From Methanobacteriota archaeon (GTDB lineage: Archaea > Thermoplasmatota > Thermoplasmata > Thermoplasmatales > GCA-001856825): a stretch of DNA of 64,000 nt. The stretch lies in contig JAFMDN010000001.1 of assembly GCA_017857235.1 (NCBI GenBank), positions 24,886 through 88,885 of the forward strand, read 5' to 3'. Under the pieces are notes generated by a model that made no database searches, had not been told where the DNA came from, and was given only the letters and a program-made list of their open reading frames with translations. Of this stretch, positions 39,999-50,332 are shown piece by piece (positions within the stretch are counted from its first letter, which is position 1; the number at the start of each line of letters is the position of its first letter). Both the position numbers and the translations under genes were made by a program.

Positions 39999-40856
39999 AT
40001 TGTTAGGAAACTTATTTATGGGATATACCCAAGAAGTGAAAGGCTAAGACTGGGAATAGGAAGATGGGAAAGGGGAATTATAGAAACGAATGATCTGATA
40101 AAAATGATTACGGAAGAAAAGGATCAATTCTACAAAATGATGCGAGTGAACAAGGTAGATTACTATACTGATCCCCTTTTCAACTGGCAGGATATTTTCA
40201 GGCCGCTGGTGGCTAGTATAGATGGTATTTCATTGGGACCATTGACAAGATACTTTGAAACCAATACTTTTTATAGAAAACCCATAGTCAATGAAATAGG
40301 TAATGTCAAAAATTCCCTGGATGTGGATGGATCTGAATATAACATTCCAGGACCTGTATATAAACCCAATGAATTTGATGGATATATGACATTCCTTCCG
40401 GGAATTGGAACTTTCTATTCATTGTCACAAGTAAATATGGATTTCAAAAAATTTCAGGATGGAATGATAGAGGTTTACAGTCAATTATTGAAAATTATGG
40501 GGACTGACAAGGTTTTCTTTTATGAAGAGGTCCCAAAGGATGCTGAAGTTTATGGTTCATTTACCCAAAGGGTTTTTTTAAGAATACCACTCAATTCAAA
40601 GAATTCTCATATTAACAGTTTGAAAGTTTATTCACTAATAACTGAAGACCCGTATTTATCGTCTAAATATTCCAATCTACCGGGGTATTTTGCGTTAGAT
40701 TCAACCAGTACAAAATTAGAAAATGATTTGCCCGGCGAACTTAAAAGATTTGTAGATGATTTCCCGGAATTACTTATTACTCATAACAATTACTTAGACT
40801 TTCTGCCCAGAAAAATTGCTGATAAGAAAGTTGAATTGCTGGGAGGTGTCGCTTAA
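39999..40856 (+). CDS. MetE N-terminal-domain protein (archaeal split methionine synthase, N-terminal half); proposed ATT start
   Basis: The frame is open upstream of ATG 40104 and encodes IVRKLIYGIYPRSERLRLGIGRWERGIIETNDLIK, the conserved 'GSYPRSEELR'-like MetE N-terminus; GGAGGTGA at 39983-39990. Confidence 0.7.
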   Translation: MVRKLIYGIYPRSERLRLGIGRWERGIIETNDLIKMITEEKDQFYKMMRVNKVDYYTDPLFNWQDIFRPLVASIDGISLGPLTRYFETNTFYRKPIVNEIGNVKNSLDVDGSEYNIPGPVYKPNEFDGYMTFLPGIGTFYSLSQVNMDFKKFQDGMIEVYSQLLKIMGTDKVFFYEEVPKDAEVYGSFTQRVFLRIPLNSKNSHINSLKVYSLITEDPYLSSKYSNLPGYFALDSTSTKLENDLPGELKRFVDDFPELLITHNNYLDFLPRKIADKKVELLGGVA

Positions 40857-41869
40857 TGAATTCGGATTATCTTTTAACTCAGGAAATAGGCTCATTTAGA
40901 AAACCAGAATATCTTTCACGAAAATTCAGATCTCTAGATGAAAATGAATTAAATGAATTGGCATCTAAGGCTACCTTCGAAACAATTGAACTGTACGAAA
41001 AAGCAGGGCTGGACAATATCGGTGTAGGGGGAGAGATGTTCAGGTGGGAGATGTATGAACACCCAATTAGGAGGCTGGATGGCATAATTGTTCATGGACC
41101 TGTAAGATCCTTCGATAACAGATATTATAACAAAGGTAGCGTTGTGAATAAACTAAAAAGGATCAAGAGCTTCCATATGGAAGAAATTCAGCTGTTGAAA
41201 AAATTAAAGAAAAAGAATATTAAAATACCCATTACTGGCCCATATACCTTAATGGATTGGTCTTTTAATGAATACTATAGAGATAGATATGAACTGGCAA
41301 TGGAATTTGGAAAAATAGTCAATCAGGAAATTAGGGAACTGAAAGAATTTTGGGGAGATGATTTATTACAGATACAGATAGATGAACCTGCTGCTACAAC
41401 ACATCCAGCTGAAATGACAACTGTTTTGGATTCCATAAATGAATCCGTTAGAGATATAAATGGCATAGAGGTTCATCTCCATGTTTGCTACAGTATTGAT
41501 TACGGTCTTCTCTTCAACATAGTTCCAGATTTAAAGGTTGATTATTACAATCTTGAATTTGCAAACAGAGATTCACTAAATCTCAATGCTGATAGGATCG
41601 GATACGCAGATGTCAAAAGATTCAAGGATGCTATGGACGTTACATCTAGAAAAATTGGACTTGGACTAGGTGTTACTGATGTACACATTGACGATATTGA
41701 AACTGTTGACCTCATAAAGAACAGAATAGAATATGCACTAAAATTCATTGAACCTGACAGACTTAGGATTAATCCTGATTGTGGTCTGAGAACGAGGTCC
41801 AGAGAAGTGGGGTACAATAAATTGAAGAATATGGTGGATGCCACAAGAGAAGTTTTAAAAAATTTATAA
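40856..41869 (+). CDS. metE: Cobalamin-independent methionine synthase C-terminal domain (MetE-like)
   Basis: EIGSFRKPEYL, DNIGVGGEMFRWEMYEH, QIDEPAATTHPAE, VHLHVCYSIDY, LRINPDCGLRTRSR Zn-site motifs. Confidence 0.88.
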   Translation: MNSDYLLTQEIGSFRKPEYLSRKFRSLDENELNELASKATFETIELYEKAGLDNIGVGGEMFRWEMYEHPIRRLDGIIVHGPVRSFDNRYYNKGSVVNKLKRIKSFHMEEIQLLKKLKKKNIKIPITGPYTLMDWSFNEYYRDRYELAMEFGKIVNQEIRELKEFWGDDLLQIQIDEPAATTHPAEMTTVLDSINESVRDINGIEVHLHVCYSIDYGLLFNIVPDLKVDYYNLEFANRDSLNLNADRIGYADVKRFKDAMDVTSRKIGLGLGVTDVHIDDIETVDLIKNRIEYALKFIEPDRLRINPDCGLRTRSREVGYNKLKNMVDATREVLKNL

Positions 41870-41911
41870 ATTTTATCACAATTTTAATATGTTAATTAAA
41901 AATAAGCTCTC

Positions 41912-42925
41912 ATGCAGAGAGCTGCTATTTTAAAGGAAATTAATAAATTCCCTGAAATTGAAGATTTTCCTGATGAAGAGCCTGAAGATAATGAAGTTTT
42001 AATAGAACAAAACGAGACTGGAATCTGCTATAGGGATATTCTAACAATGAAAGGATTCTTTCCCAGAGTAACGCTCCCAATAGTTCCTGGGCATGAAATT
42101 TCAGGGAAAGTTGTTAAAATTGGAAAAAACGTAACGAAATTCAAAGTTGGAGATAGGGTATCTTCCTTGATATATGTCCCCTGCGGTAAATGTGAATACT
42201 GCCTTAGCGGGAGGGAAAATTTATGCAGAAATAAAAGAACCTTCGGTGAATCACTAAATGGTGCTTATAAAAAGTACATAAGGGTGCCAGAAATAAGTCT
42301 GGTAAAGGTACCTGATGGAGTTGGTGAAGAAGAAGCGGTAATTGCAGCATGCGTAACTGGAATGCTAATTCAGGCTATGAGGGTAAACGGAGGCTTATCT
42401 GAAGGTCAATGGGTACTTGTAACTGGTGCGGGTGGAGGAGTTGGAAGTCATGCTGTACAAATTTCCAAAGCATATGGCGCCAAGGTGATAGCCGAAACAT
42501 CTTCACCGTGGAAAAAAGAATTGCTTGAAAAACTAGGTGCAGATTATGTTATAGAAAAAGAAAACATGGAAAGAAAGGTTAAGGAAATAACAGGTGATGG
42601 TGTACACCTAGCTCTTGAAAGTGTTGGAAGACCCACCTTTAATGAGGCATTTAGAAGTCTCAGATTCGGCGGATCGGTTGTTGTGGTTGGGAACGTTGAT
42701 GTTACCCCGGTAAATTTGCCTTTGGGCAATTTGATATTAAAGGGGAATAAAGTAATTGGGAGCATAAGTTCTACGAAAAGAGATATGGAAGAAGCTCTTC
42801 GCCTATCTAAGGAGGGAAAAATAAAAGCCATTGTAGGGAAGAAGTTTGATTTAAATAATGTAAAAGAAGCGTATGAAGCCCTGGATAGAAAAGAGATATT
42901 TGGAAGGGCCTTCCTCAAGCTTTAG
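41912..42925 (+). CDS. Zinc-dependent medium-chain alcohol dehydrogenase family
   Basis: GHEISGKVVKIGKNV, structural Zn CGKCEYCLSGRENLC, GAGGGVGSHAVQISKAYGAKVIAE. Confidence 0.88.
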   Translation: MQRAAILKEINKFPEIEDFPDEEPEDNEVLIEQNETGICYRDILTMKGFFPRVTLPIVPGHEISGKVVKIGKNVTKFKVGDRVSSLIYVPCGKCEYCLSGRENLCRNKRTFGESLNGAYKKYIRVPEISLVKVPDGVGEEEAVIAACVTGMLIQAMRVNGGLSEGQWVLVTGAGGGVGSHAVQISKAYGAKVIAETSSPWKKELLEKLGADYVIEKENMERKVKEITGDGVHLALESVGRPTFNEAFRSLRFGGSVVVVGNVDVTPVNLPLGNLILKGNKVIGSISSTKRDMEEALRLSKEGKIKAIVGKKFDLNNVKEAYEALDRKEIFGRAFLKL

Positions 42926-43445
42926 TCTCAAAGAATTTTTTCCTATTATCCCAAGACTGCATTAAGTCATTTATCCCTTTATTTATTTTATCCAAGACAT
43001 TCTTATCAAACTCACCGGATATAGATGCCCCTCTGAATGTATTGACGTTGTCCTGTATTGAAAGCAATGTATCGACTGAAAATTCGTCCATTTCATACAG
43101 TTTCTTAATTTCTTCTTGCGTGGCATTGATTACCTTATCAGTTTTTGTGAATTCGGATGGCAGACTTGCCAAATATTGCAGTTTTTTTAGTGTTTCTTCA
43201 GCCTGTGAAGCTTCCTTCAAAAGATTATAATCCTTTAAATTTTGAATAGCGGCAGAAAGGTTTGATGATATTATTTTTACTCTTTTTGATATTTCATTGT
43301 AAATTGTGAGGGAGTTCCCCTTAATATCTACATTTTCCTTGTAAGGTTTATATTCCGGCAATTTGCTCTGCAATTTCTTTAATATTATCAATGATCTATC
43401 TGGCATGGGTGGGAGATTTATATCGCTCATGTAACTGAATTCCAA
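42915..43445 (-). CDS. Hypothetical coiled-coil protein
   Basis: 176 aa ORF; start codon close to the divergent L15e promoter. Confidence 0.5.
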   Translation of the reverse strand: MEFSYMSDINLPPMPDRSLIILKKLQSKLPEYKPYKENVDIKGNSLTIYNEISKRVKIISSNLSAAIQNLKDYNLLKEASQAEETLKKLQYLASLPSEFTKTDKVINATQEEIKKLYEMDEFSVDTLLSIQDNVNTFRGASISGEFDKNVLDKINKGINDLMQSWDNRKKFFETKA

Positions 43446-43503
43446 GATGATATAAATATTAACCTAATCCTTTTATAATCAATAAATATAACCAAAAACT
43501 AAG

Positions 43504-44106
43504 GTGTCGGAATTGGAGGCTAAAAGTAGCTATTCATTTGAATCTCAAAACATACTTAAGGCTAAAGAGGAGATCCCTGACTATGTAAGGCTGAGGATGG
43601 TCTCTTGGAGAAGGGGACCTGCCATAGTAAGGGTTGAAAAACCTACTAAGATAGCAAGAGCCAGGTCATTGGGTTATAAGGATAAACCTGGTTTTGTTGT
43701 TGTAAGAATCAGGATAAAGAGGGGAGATCTTCATAGGAGAAACATAATGGGAGGCAGAAGGCCAAGGAGATATGGCTATAATAAATTGACACATGGAAAA
43801 AGCGAGAAATGGATTGCTGAGGAAAGGGTTCAAGATAAATATCCAAATTTGAATGTCCTTAATTCATATTATCTTGCTGAAGATGGAAAATACAAATTCT
43901 TTGAAGTTATACTTGTTGATCCAAGCCATCCAAATATCAAAAATGATCCCCATCTTTCATGGACTGGCGAACCTGCAAATGTCGGAAGAGTTTACAGGGG
44001 TTTAACCTCTTCAGGCAAGAAGGCACGCGGACTAAGGAAGAAAGGGAAAGGATCTGAAAAATCAAGACCTTCTATAAGGGCCAACGGAAGGCTCAGGAGA
44101 CATTAA
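43504..44106 (+). CDS. rpl15e: 50S ribosomal protein L15e
   Basis: [75 protein letters not shown] start. Confidence 0.93.
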   Translation: MSELEAKSSYSFESQNILKAKEEIPDYVRLRMVSWRRGPAIVRVEKPTKIARARSLGYKDKPGFVVVRIRIKRGDLHRRNIMGGRRPRRYGYNKLTHGKSEKWIAEERVQDKYPNLNVLNSYYLAEDGKYKFFEVILVDPSHPNIKNDPHLSWTGEPANVGRVYRGLTSSGKKARGLRKKGKGSEKSRPSIRANGRLRRH

Positions 44107-44440
44107 CTAGATACTTTCCTTTCCACTTTTTAATTTCAATTAAATTATCAGGATTCTCCAAATCTACTCTTTTACCTTTTGAAATAAACAAACCCGCGAA
44201 TTTATCAATTACATCTCTGGATGAATCTATTTTAAAACTCTGACCTGGAAAGTCTAATTCACCAACTTCTTTTTCTTCCATTAATAAGTATTTCTTCCCA
44301 ATGTTTTCAATTTCCTTTTGAGACAATGGAATTATTAAAACATGAAATTTTGCCTCATCCTCTAAAAATTCAATATTTTCCTGTATTAATCTTGACTTAA
44401 TATCATTAAATTTCTCTTTTCTCACTACGTAGCAAATCAC
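44093..44440 (-). CDS. Hypothetical protein (possibly THUMP-like C-terminal segment)
   Basis: [23 protein letters not shown] resembles the end of a THUMP domain; weak. Confidence 0.4.
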   Translation of the reverse strand: MICYVVRKEKFNDIKSRLIQENIEFLEDEAKFHVLIIPLSQKEIENIGKKYLLMEEKEVGELDFPGQSFKIDSSRDVIDKFAGLFISKGKRVDLENPDNLIEIKKWKGKYLVNVS

Positions 44441-44485
44441 AACCCTCGTAATGTTACAAACATATTTCTATTATTTTGTGTATTA

Positions 44486-44971
44486 ATGGTTATGAACATC
44501 CGGATCGTTAAAATTAAAAAGGAAGATGAAAATGTAATTATCGGGCAAAGCCACTTCATAAAGACGGTAGAAGATTTTTATGAGGCATTGGCTACAGCTT
44601 CCCCTGGGATTAAATTCGGATTAGCCTTTTGTGAAGCTTCAGGTAAAAGATTAGTTAGGCATGACGGTAACGATGCTGAATTAGAAAAAAGGGCTGTTGA
44701 AAATGCAATGAATGTTGGAGCTGGACATTCTTTCATAATACATATTAAAAATGCATATCCCATAAATGTTCTTCCACATTTAAGGTCAAAGGAGGAACTT
44801 GTAAATATATTTGCAGCAACTGCTAATGACCTATCAGTTGTTGTTATTGATGAAGGTGATCAATCCGGAATAATAGGGGTCTTAGACGGTTACAAACCAC
44901 TTGGAATTGAAGGAAACAATGATATTGAAGATAGAAAAAAATTTCTAAGAGATATAGGTTATAAAAGATGA
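44486..44971 (+). CDS. Adenosine-specific kinase family protein (PF04008-like)
   Basis: [48 protein letters not shown]. Confidence 0.85.
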   Translation: MVMNIRIVKIKKEDENVIIGQSHFIKTVEDFYEALATASPGIKFGLAFCEASGKRLVRHDGNDAELEKRAVENAMNVGAGHSFIIHIKNAYPINVLPHLRSKEELVNIFAATANDLSVVVIDEGDQSGIIGVLDGYKPLGIEGNNDIEDRKKFLRDIGYKR

Positions 44972-45654
44972 TAACTGAAGTAGAAGACTTTTATGACTTT
45001 GAATCGAAATTCTACGATAATCTTTATTCATCGTTTATAGACGATCTTATTTTCATAAAAAAATATGGATTCGAACCACCCTACTGCGAACTTTTTTCCG
45101 GGACAGGAAGGATCTCAAGATTCTTAGAGAACTCCTGCGGCTTAGAAATTAACAAAAAAATGGTATTAGGAGCTTCAACCAGATACAATGCTGTTATTGG
45201 AGATGCACGTATGATCCCTTTTAAAAAACATTTCAAGACTGTACTGATACCATTGAATTCTTTAAACCTTCTGGATAGAAATAGCAGGATAGAGGTATTG
45301 AGGGAATCAAATAGAATTCTATTAGACAATGGGAAAATTTACTTGGAGATTATGAATGGCTTTCCCTTTGAAATCGGAAATGAATTTCTAGTAAGCGAAT
45401 TCAGTGACCATAGAAATAATGTGTCGGTGTTTATTACTCCGATCTCAGAAGGTGGGAGATTATATTTCAAATATAGATACATAATAAATGGAGAAACAGT
45501 TACCAAAAAGTTAATGATATTCCCAATTAGCAGTAAAGAAATTGAGGAAGAGGCAAAATTGGCCAATCTAAAAATATTACATATATTTGGAGGCTTTAAC
45601 TTTGAGGAGTTTAATGCCAAAAGTGATAGGATGATTATTGTAATGACGAAATAA
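44968..45654 (+). CDS. SAM-dependent methyltransferase (class I)
   Basis: [38 protein letters not shown]. Confidence 0.75.
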   Translation: MITEVEDFYDFESKFYDNLYSSFIDDLIFIKKYGFEPPYCELFSGTGRISRFLENSCGLEINKKMVLGASTRYNAVIGDARMIPFKKHFKTVLIPLNSLNLLDRNSRIEVLRESNRILLDNGKIYLEIMNGFPFEIGNEFLVSEFSDHRNNVSVFITPISEGGRLYFKYRYIINGETVTKKLMIFPISSKEIEEEAKLANLKILHIFGGFNFEEFNAKSDRMIIVMTK

Positions 45655-45680
45655 AATTATATTAGATTAACCTTTAATGA

Positions 45681-46067
45681 ATGTTGGTATCTCAGGATAA
45701 TAGGGAACTTTTGGTTAAGCAGATTAAGGAAACAAGGGAATTGAACCTTGAAATTCCCATAATTGTTGAGGGAAGGCTAGATGTCGTGGCATTAAGGAAA
45801 ATAGGTTTCAGTGGAGAAATAATCCACCTCCCAAAGAATAAGACCATAATAAATTTCTCTTATTCTTTAACTAAGTATAGGGAAGTAATACTCTTGATGG
45901 ACTGGGATAGAAAAGGTAAAAGGCTTACGTCCATCCTAGAAAAATACCTCATAACAGAAGGGATTCGCGTAAACTTAAAACTCTGGAAATTACTGAACAC
46001 CATCAATTCGGAGACCAGCAATGTGGAAGGATTGCCAGCCTTCATGGAAAAAATAGGTTATTTATAA
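45681..46067 (+). CDS. Toprim-domain protein (small primase/RNase M5-like)
   Basis: IIVEGRLDVVALRKIGF ... VILLMDWDRKGKRL (E and DxD toprim motifs). Confidence 0.8.
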   Translation: MLVSQDNRELLVKQIKETRELNLEIPIIVEGRLDVVALRKIGFSGEIIHLPKNKTIINFSYSLTKYREVILLMDWDRKGKRLTSILEKYLITEGIRVNLKLWKLLNTINSETSNVEGLPAFMEKIGYL

Positions 46068-46204
46068 TATATTCCTTTACCTCTAGCACATCTAATACAT
46101 AACCCCGTTGAAGCATCATAATGTTCTGTGCAAACTGGCCTGCCACAGATTTTGCAGGTGTGTAAAGCTGGGCGTAAACAGATGTAGCATTGAGATACCA
46201 TCAT
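46058..46204 (-). CDS. Small zinc-ribbon-like protein (48 aa; not in the ORF track)
   Basis: Own reverse-strand translation: MMVSQCYICLRPALHTCKICGRPVCTEHYDASTGLCIRCARGKGIYYK; CxxC..CxxC..C..H..CxxC spacing. Confidence 0.7.
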   Translation of the reverse strand: MMVSQCYICLRPALHTCKICGRPVCTEHYDASTGLCIRCARGKGIYYK

Positions 46205-46228
46205 AGCTTTTATAGTGGAATACTAGGA

Positions 46229-47371
46229 CTAATATTTTTCCTTCAACTCCCTGAACCTTAAATACAGCAGAATGTCATATATTATCTTGAGGGTTCCACC
46301 ACCAATGAAAGGTATTGGAGAAGCTGCCGCCGATATTAGTGAAGAAGAAATATAGGGGGTAGTTGATTGCGCAATACTCCTTGATGCATTGGAAATACCC
46401 ACTACATAGCTCCTTTCTTCAGGTGGAACTATACTATTAAGATAAGATTGGCGTGTAGGAACATCCATCTGACTTAATGAATATCTCAGAAATAGGAATG
46501 TTAAACTGGCCCATAAATTGGGTATTAATGGAATAAGTATCAAAAATACGTTTGATGGCAGATGTGAATAAACCATTGTTTTTACAAGCCCTAGTCTCTT
46601 GGCTATATAAGGGGTTGCAACAATGCTTGCTCCGATTATTACATCCACTATTGCAAATATTCCCCCAAGAGATGACAGGCTTATACCATACCTTACTTTG
46701 AACCAATAAGCTATTAGACTTTGAAGGACAAACCCACCACCTATGGCGTCTAAGGAAAACAGTAAAGATACATCTCTTGAAATTTTCTTGGTTTCATTTG
46801 ACACCTTCAATTGTTTTTTATTTTCATTTTCTATTGTTCCGAATTTCATTACTGAATACATTACCATTATTACAATGGAAAGTAAAACTGAAAGCTCTAT
46901 CAGATAGTCAATACCCAAAAAGAGCATAGCTGAACCTATGGAAGCAAATGCATAGCCAGAAAGAGTGTAAATTGAGAATAGCCAGTTCCTGTTTTCCTGA
47001 TCCTTTGCAATATATGACAACTGCGGTTGTTCAAATGAAGAAAACAGGGTATTATCACTTGGATTTACACCGAGACCACCTATAATGGCACCAATATTAT
47101 TCAATATTGATGATTTAGGTATGAGCAATAATAAACCTATAGAGAGCATGGAAGTCATGAAAATCAGAAAAATTTTTGCCCTGGATATGTGATATTTAAA
47201 CGTAATCAAAAATGTAATGAGAGAACTTAAAATAATTGATCCCGAAGCTATCAATCCTGCAATTAAAGGGCTATCACCCCTAGAAATTAAAAATAATATA
47301 AGGGATACAGAAAATATCCCGTAAATAAACCCTCTAATGGATTTTGTCGCAAACAATAAGAATTTTCGCAT
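46229..47371 (-). CDS. MFS transporter-like membrane protein (start set to ATG 47371; track start 47599 overlaps gcvPA)
   Basis: MRKFLLFATKSIRGFIYGIFSVSLILFLISRGDSPLIAGLIASG; about 12 TM. Confidence 0.75.
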   Translation of the reverse strand: MRKFLLFATKSIRGFIYGIFSVSLILFLISRGDSPLIAGLIASGSIILSSLITFLITFKYHISRAKIFLIFMTSMLSIGLLLLIPKSSILNNIGAIIGGLGVNPSDNTLFSSFEQPQLSYIAKDQENRNWLFSIYTLSGYAFASIGSAMLFLGIDYLIELSVLLSIVIMVMYSVMKFGTIENENKKQLKVSNETKKISRDVSLLFSLDAIGGGFVLQSLIAYWFKVRYGISLSSLGGIFAIVDVIIGASIVATPYIAKRLGLVKTMVYSHLPSNVFLILIPLIPNLWASLTFLFLRYSLSQMDVPTRQSYLNSIVPPEERSYVVGISNASRSIAQSTTPYISSSLISAAASPIPFIGGGTLKIIYDILLYLRFRELKEKY

Positions 47372-47426
47372 GCTAAATCTCTCATAAATGCTATATTTAT
47401 AATAATAATTTCCTGGCTGATCATAA

Positions 47427-48755
47427 ATGGATAACATTAATGATATTTTGAAAGAGATGGGATTGAATAGCATTGATGACCTATTCTCCGATATTCCTTC
47501 TGATTTGAGAATAAGCTCCATGGGATTAGATTCGGGCCTTTCTGAAGATGAGATAAGAAGAAAGGCAATGGAGTATGCATCTATGAACAAAACAATCACA
47601 CAATACCATTCTTTCCTTGGTTTTGGATGCTACAACCATTATGTCCCAGCCATAATTTCTGCCATTATTTCAAGGGGTGAATTCCTGACAGCATACACAC
47701 CCTATCAGGCAGAAATATCACAGGGGATAATGCAAGCATTATGGGAATATCAAAGCTTAATGGCCGAACTTCTTGAAATGGATGCCGTGAATTCATCTAA
47801 TTATGATGTTTCTACCGCCTTAGGCGAAGCAATAAGAATGGCTGTAAACATTACTGACAAGGATGAAGTCCTCATACCTAAATTCACTCACCCGTTTAAG
47901 AAGAGTGTGGCTAGGGTATATGCAAGAGGTTCCAATATAAAATTGGTTGAATATCCATTTGACGAGTCAGGCAGGATAGATTTGGAATTCTTAAAAAATA
48001 ATATAAATGAAAAAACAGCTGCAGTGTATGTAGAATATCCCAACATGTTCGGTATAATAGATGAAAACGTGGCAGCAGTCAAAGAAATAATAGGTGATCA
48101 AAGAATCATGATTGCAGGTGTAAACCCCATATCTTTGGGCGTTCTCACACCACCGGGACAATTGGGGGCAGATATTGCCATAGGAGATGGTCAAGTCTTT
48201 GGCCTAGGTCTTAATTTTGGTGGTCCCATGCTTGGAATTTTTGGCACCAAAATAGAATACATTAGGAAGATGCCTGGAAAAATAATGGGTGTAACTAGGG
48301 ATTCAAATGGCAAACTTGCTTTTGCAATGATTCTTCAGACAAGGGAACAACACATTAGGAGGGAAAGAGCAGTAACCAACATGACAAGCAATATGGGTCT
48401 GATGGCAGTAGCAAGTGCCATATACGTTTCACTTTTAGGTGAAAGTGGCTTAAGAAAGCTTGGAGAAATAAATATGGGTTTAACCAACAATTTAATTGAG
48501 AGGATCAGAGACACCGGAATTGATTTGCCTTTCCAAGGTTCACCTGTATTTAATGAATTCTATATCAAATTGAAAGTTTCTAAGACTTATCTCAATTTGG
48601 CTGCCAGGAAATCTAAGGTAATACCAGGTGCCATATTGGGACAAGAATTTGGATTTGACACAAGAAAAGAAGTGAATATAATCACAAATGTTACTGAGAG
48701 GAATACTAAGGAAGATTTTGATGCTTATATTGATTTTTTAATGAAGGTGATATAA
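47427..48755 (+). CDS. gcvPA: Glycine dehydrogenase (decarboxylating) subunit 1
   Basis: FLGFGCYNHYVPAII, FLTAYTPYQAEISQGIMQALWEYQSLMAEL, GDGQVFGLGLNFGGPMLGIFG. Confidence 0.94.
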   Translation: MDNINDILKEMGLNSIDDLFSDIPSDLRISSMGLDSGLSEDEIRRKAMEYASMNKTITQYHSFLGFGCYNHYVPAIISAIISRGEFLTAYTPYQAEISQGIMQALWEYQSLMAELLEMDAVNSSNYDVSTALGEAIRMAVNITDKDEVLIPKFTHPFKKSVARVYARGSNIKLVEYPFDESGRIDLEFLKNNINEKTAAVYVEYPNMFGIIDENVAAVKEIIGDQRIMIAGVNPISLGVLTPPGQLGADIAIGDGQVFGLGLNFGGPMLGIFGTKIEYIRKMPGKIMGVTRDSNGKLAFAMILQTREQHIRRERAVTNMTSNMGLMAVASAIYVSLLGESGLRKLGEINMGLTNNLIERIRDTGIDLPFQGSPVFNEFYIKLKVSKTYLNLAARKSKVIPGAILGQEFGFDTRKEVNIITNVTERNTKEDFDAYIDFLMKVI

Positions 48756-50222
48756 ATGTATCATCAGGCAGTATATGATGAACCATTAATATTTGAAATT
48801 GCGGGAAGAAGGACTGTAAGGCTTCCTCATGAAAAGGAGAATTTTAAGATAAATATACCTGAAAAAATGCGGAGAAAGTCCCTTAACATCGGAGACAGAG
48901 AAGAGTTTGAGGTAGTAAGGCATTTCACCAGATTATCACAGATGAACTTCGGTGTGGATCTCGGCTTCTACCCATTGGGATCCTGTACAATGAAATATAA
49001 TCCCAGAATTAATGAGGAAATAGCATCCTATTCCGGCTTCAGGGAAATACATCCTCTGCAGGATGAAGATGATGTCCAGGGCGCCTTGAAGTTGATGTAT
49101 GAACTCGGAGAAGATCTTAAAAAAATAACCGGCATGGATGCCATTACACTTCAACCTCTGGCAGGTTCTCAGGGTGAATTCACCGGATTGTCTATTGTAA
49201 GGGCATACTTCGAAAATAGAGGAGAACTGGATCAGAGAAAAGAAGTGGTTGTTCCAGACTCAGCTCATGGTTCAAATCCTGCCTCGGCAAACATGGCAGG
49301 TTTTAAGGCAATCGAAATTAAATCCAATAAAGATGGGAAGGTAGACTTTGAGGAATTCAAAAAATATATAACAAAGAATACAGCTGCATTCATGATAACC
49401 AATCCAAATACCCTTGGCATATTTGAAGACAATATCAAGCAGATGGCTGATTATGCTCATGAAATGGGTGCACTGGTTTATTACGATGGAGCCAACTTAA
49501 ATGGAATTATGGGCAAAACATCACCAGGGAAAATGGGATTTGATATCGTTCACTTAAATCTTCATAAAACATTCTCTACTCCCCATGGGGGTGGAGGGCC
49601 TGGAGCAGGGCCTGTAGCCGTAAAAGAATACCTAAAAGATTTTCTTCCAGTTCCAATCCTAACATATGAAGGAGGAAAGTATCATCTAGATTACAACGTT
49701 CCAAAGACGATTGGAAAGGTGGCCAATTTCTATGGCAATTTTAGCATTTTAGTAAGAGCCTGGGCTTATATAAAATTGCATGGAGAGGAAGGACTGAAGG
49801 AAGCATGTGAGAGAGCGGTGTTGAATTCAAACTATATGAGCTTTAAAATCTCTAAGTTAATGCCGGTTCCAGGATTTAAGATAAAGAAACATGAATTTGT
49901 GGCATCATCACACGATGAAGACGGTAGATTGCCCAAGGCATCCGATATAGCTAAACACTTAATCGACAACGGAGTTCATGCACCAACAATATACTTCCCC
50001 CTGATAGTTCCAGAAGCACTCATGATTGAACCCACTGAAAGCGCAACCAAAGAAGAAATGGATAGATTCATAAAGATACTGGAAGATGCTATTAATACAC
50101 CTAAAGAGCAGCTGGAAAAGGAACCCACTAATTTAAAAGTCGGGAGGATTGATGATGTTGATGCTTCGAGAAATCCAAGGCCCACATACAGGGTGCTGTT
50201 GAAGACAAACAGCAAAAATTAA
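48756..50222 (+). CDS. gcvPB: Glycine dehydrogenase (decarboxylating) subunit 2
   Basis: FYPLGSCTMKYNPRINEE, PDSAHGSNPASANMAGF, HLNLHKTFSTPHGGGGPGAGPV. Confidence 0.94.
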   Translation: MYHQAVYDEPLIFEIAGRRTVRLPHEKENFKINIPEKMRRKSLNIGDREEFEVVRHFTRLSQMNFGVDLGFYPLGSCTMKYNPRINEEIASYSGFREIHPLQDEDDVQGALKLMYELGEDLKKITGMDAITLQPLAGSQGEFTGLSIVRAYFENRGELDQRKEVVVPDSAHGSNPASANMAGFKAIEIKSNKDGKVDFEEFKKYITKNTAAFMITNPNTLGIFEDNIKQMADYAHEMGALVYYDGANLNGIMGKTSPGKMGFDIVHLNLHKTFSTPHGGGGPGAGPVAVKEYLKDFLPVPILTYEGGKYHLDYNVPKTIGKVANFYGNFSILVRAWAYIKLHGEEGLKEACERAVLNSNYMSFKISKLMPVPGFKIKKHEFVASSHDEDGRLPKASDIAKHLIDNGVHAPTIYFPLIVPEALMIEPTESATKEEMDRFIKILEDAINTPKEQLEKEPTNLKVGRIDDVDASRNPRPTYRVLLKTNSKN

Positions 50223-50247
50223 ACCATCAAATCGATTACGGGTGGAA

Positions 50248-50332
50248 GCGGAGGTTGCCGAGCCTGGCCAAAGGCGGCAGACTCAAGATCTGCTCCCACA
50301 GGGGTTCGCCGGTTCAAATCCGGCCCTCCGCA
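50248..50332 (+). tRNA. tRNA-Leu (CAA)
   Basis: GCGGAGG/CCTCCGC acceptor stem, anticodon loop CTCAAGA, class II long variable arm, GGTTCAAATCC T arm. Confidence 0.93.

Noticed and set aside
40856-41869. Split methionine synthase as a gene-fission novelty
   Set aside because: Separate N- and C-terminal MetE-type proteins are common in archaea; only the start-codon issue is reported.
47427-50222. Split GcvP as unusual
   Set aside because: Two-subunit P-protein (GcvPA/GcvPB) is the usual arrangement in archaea and many bacteria.
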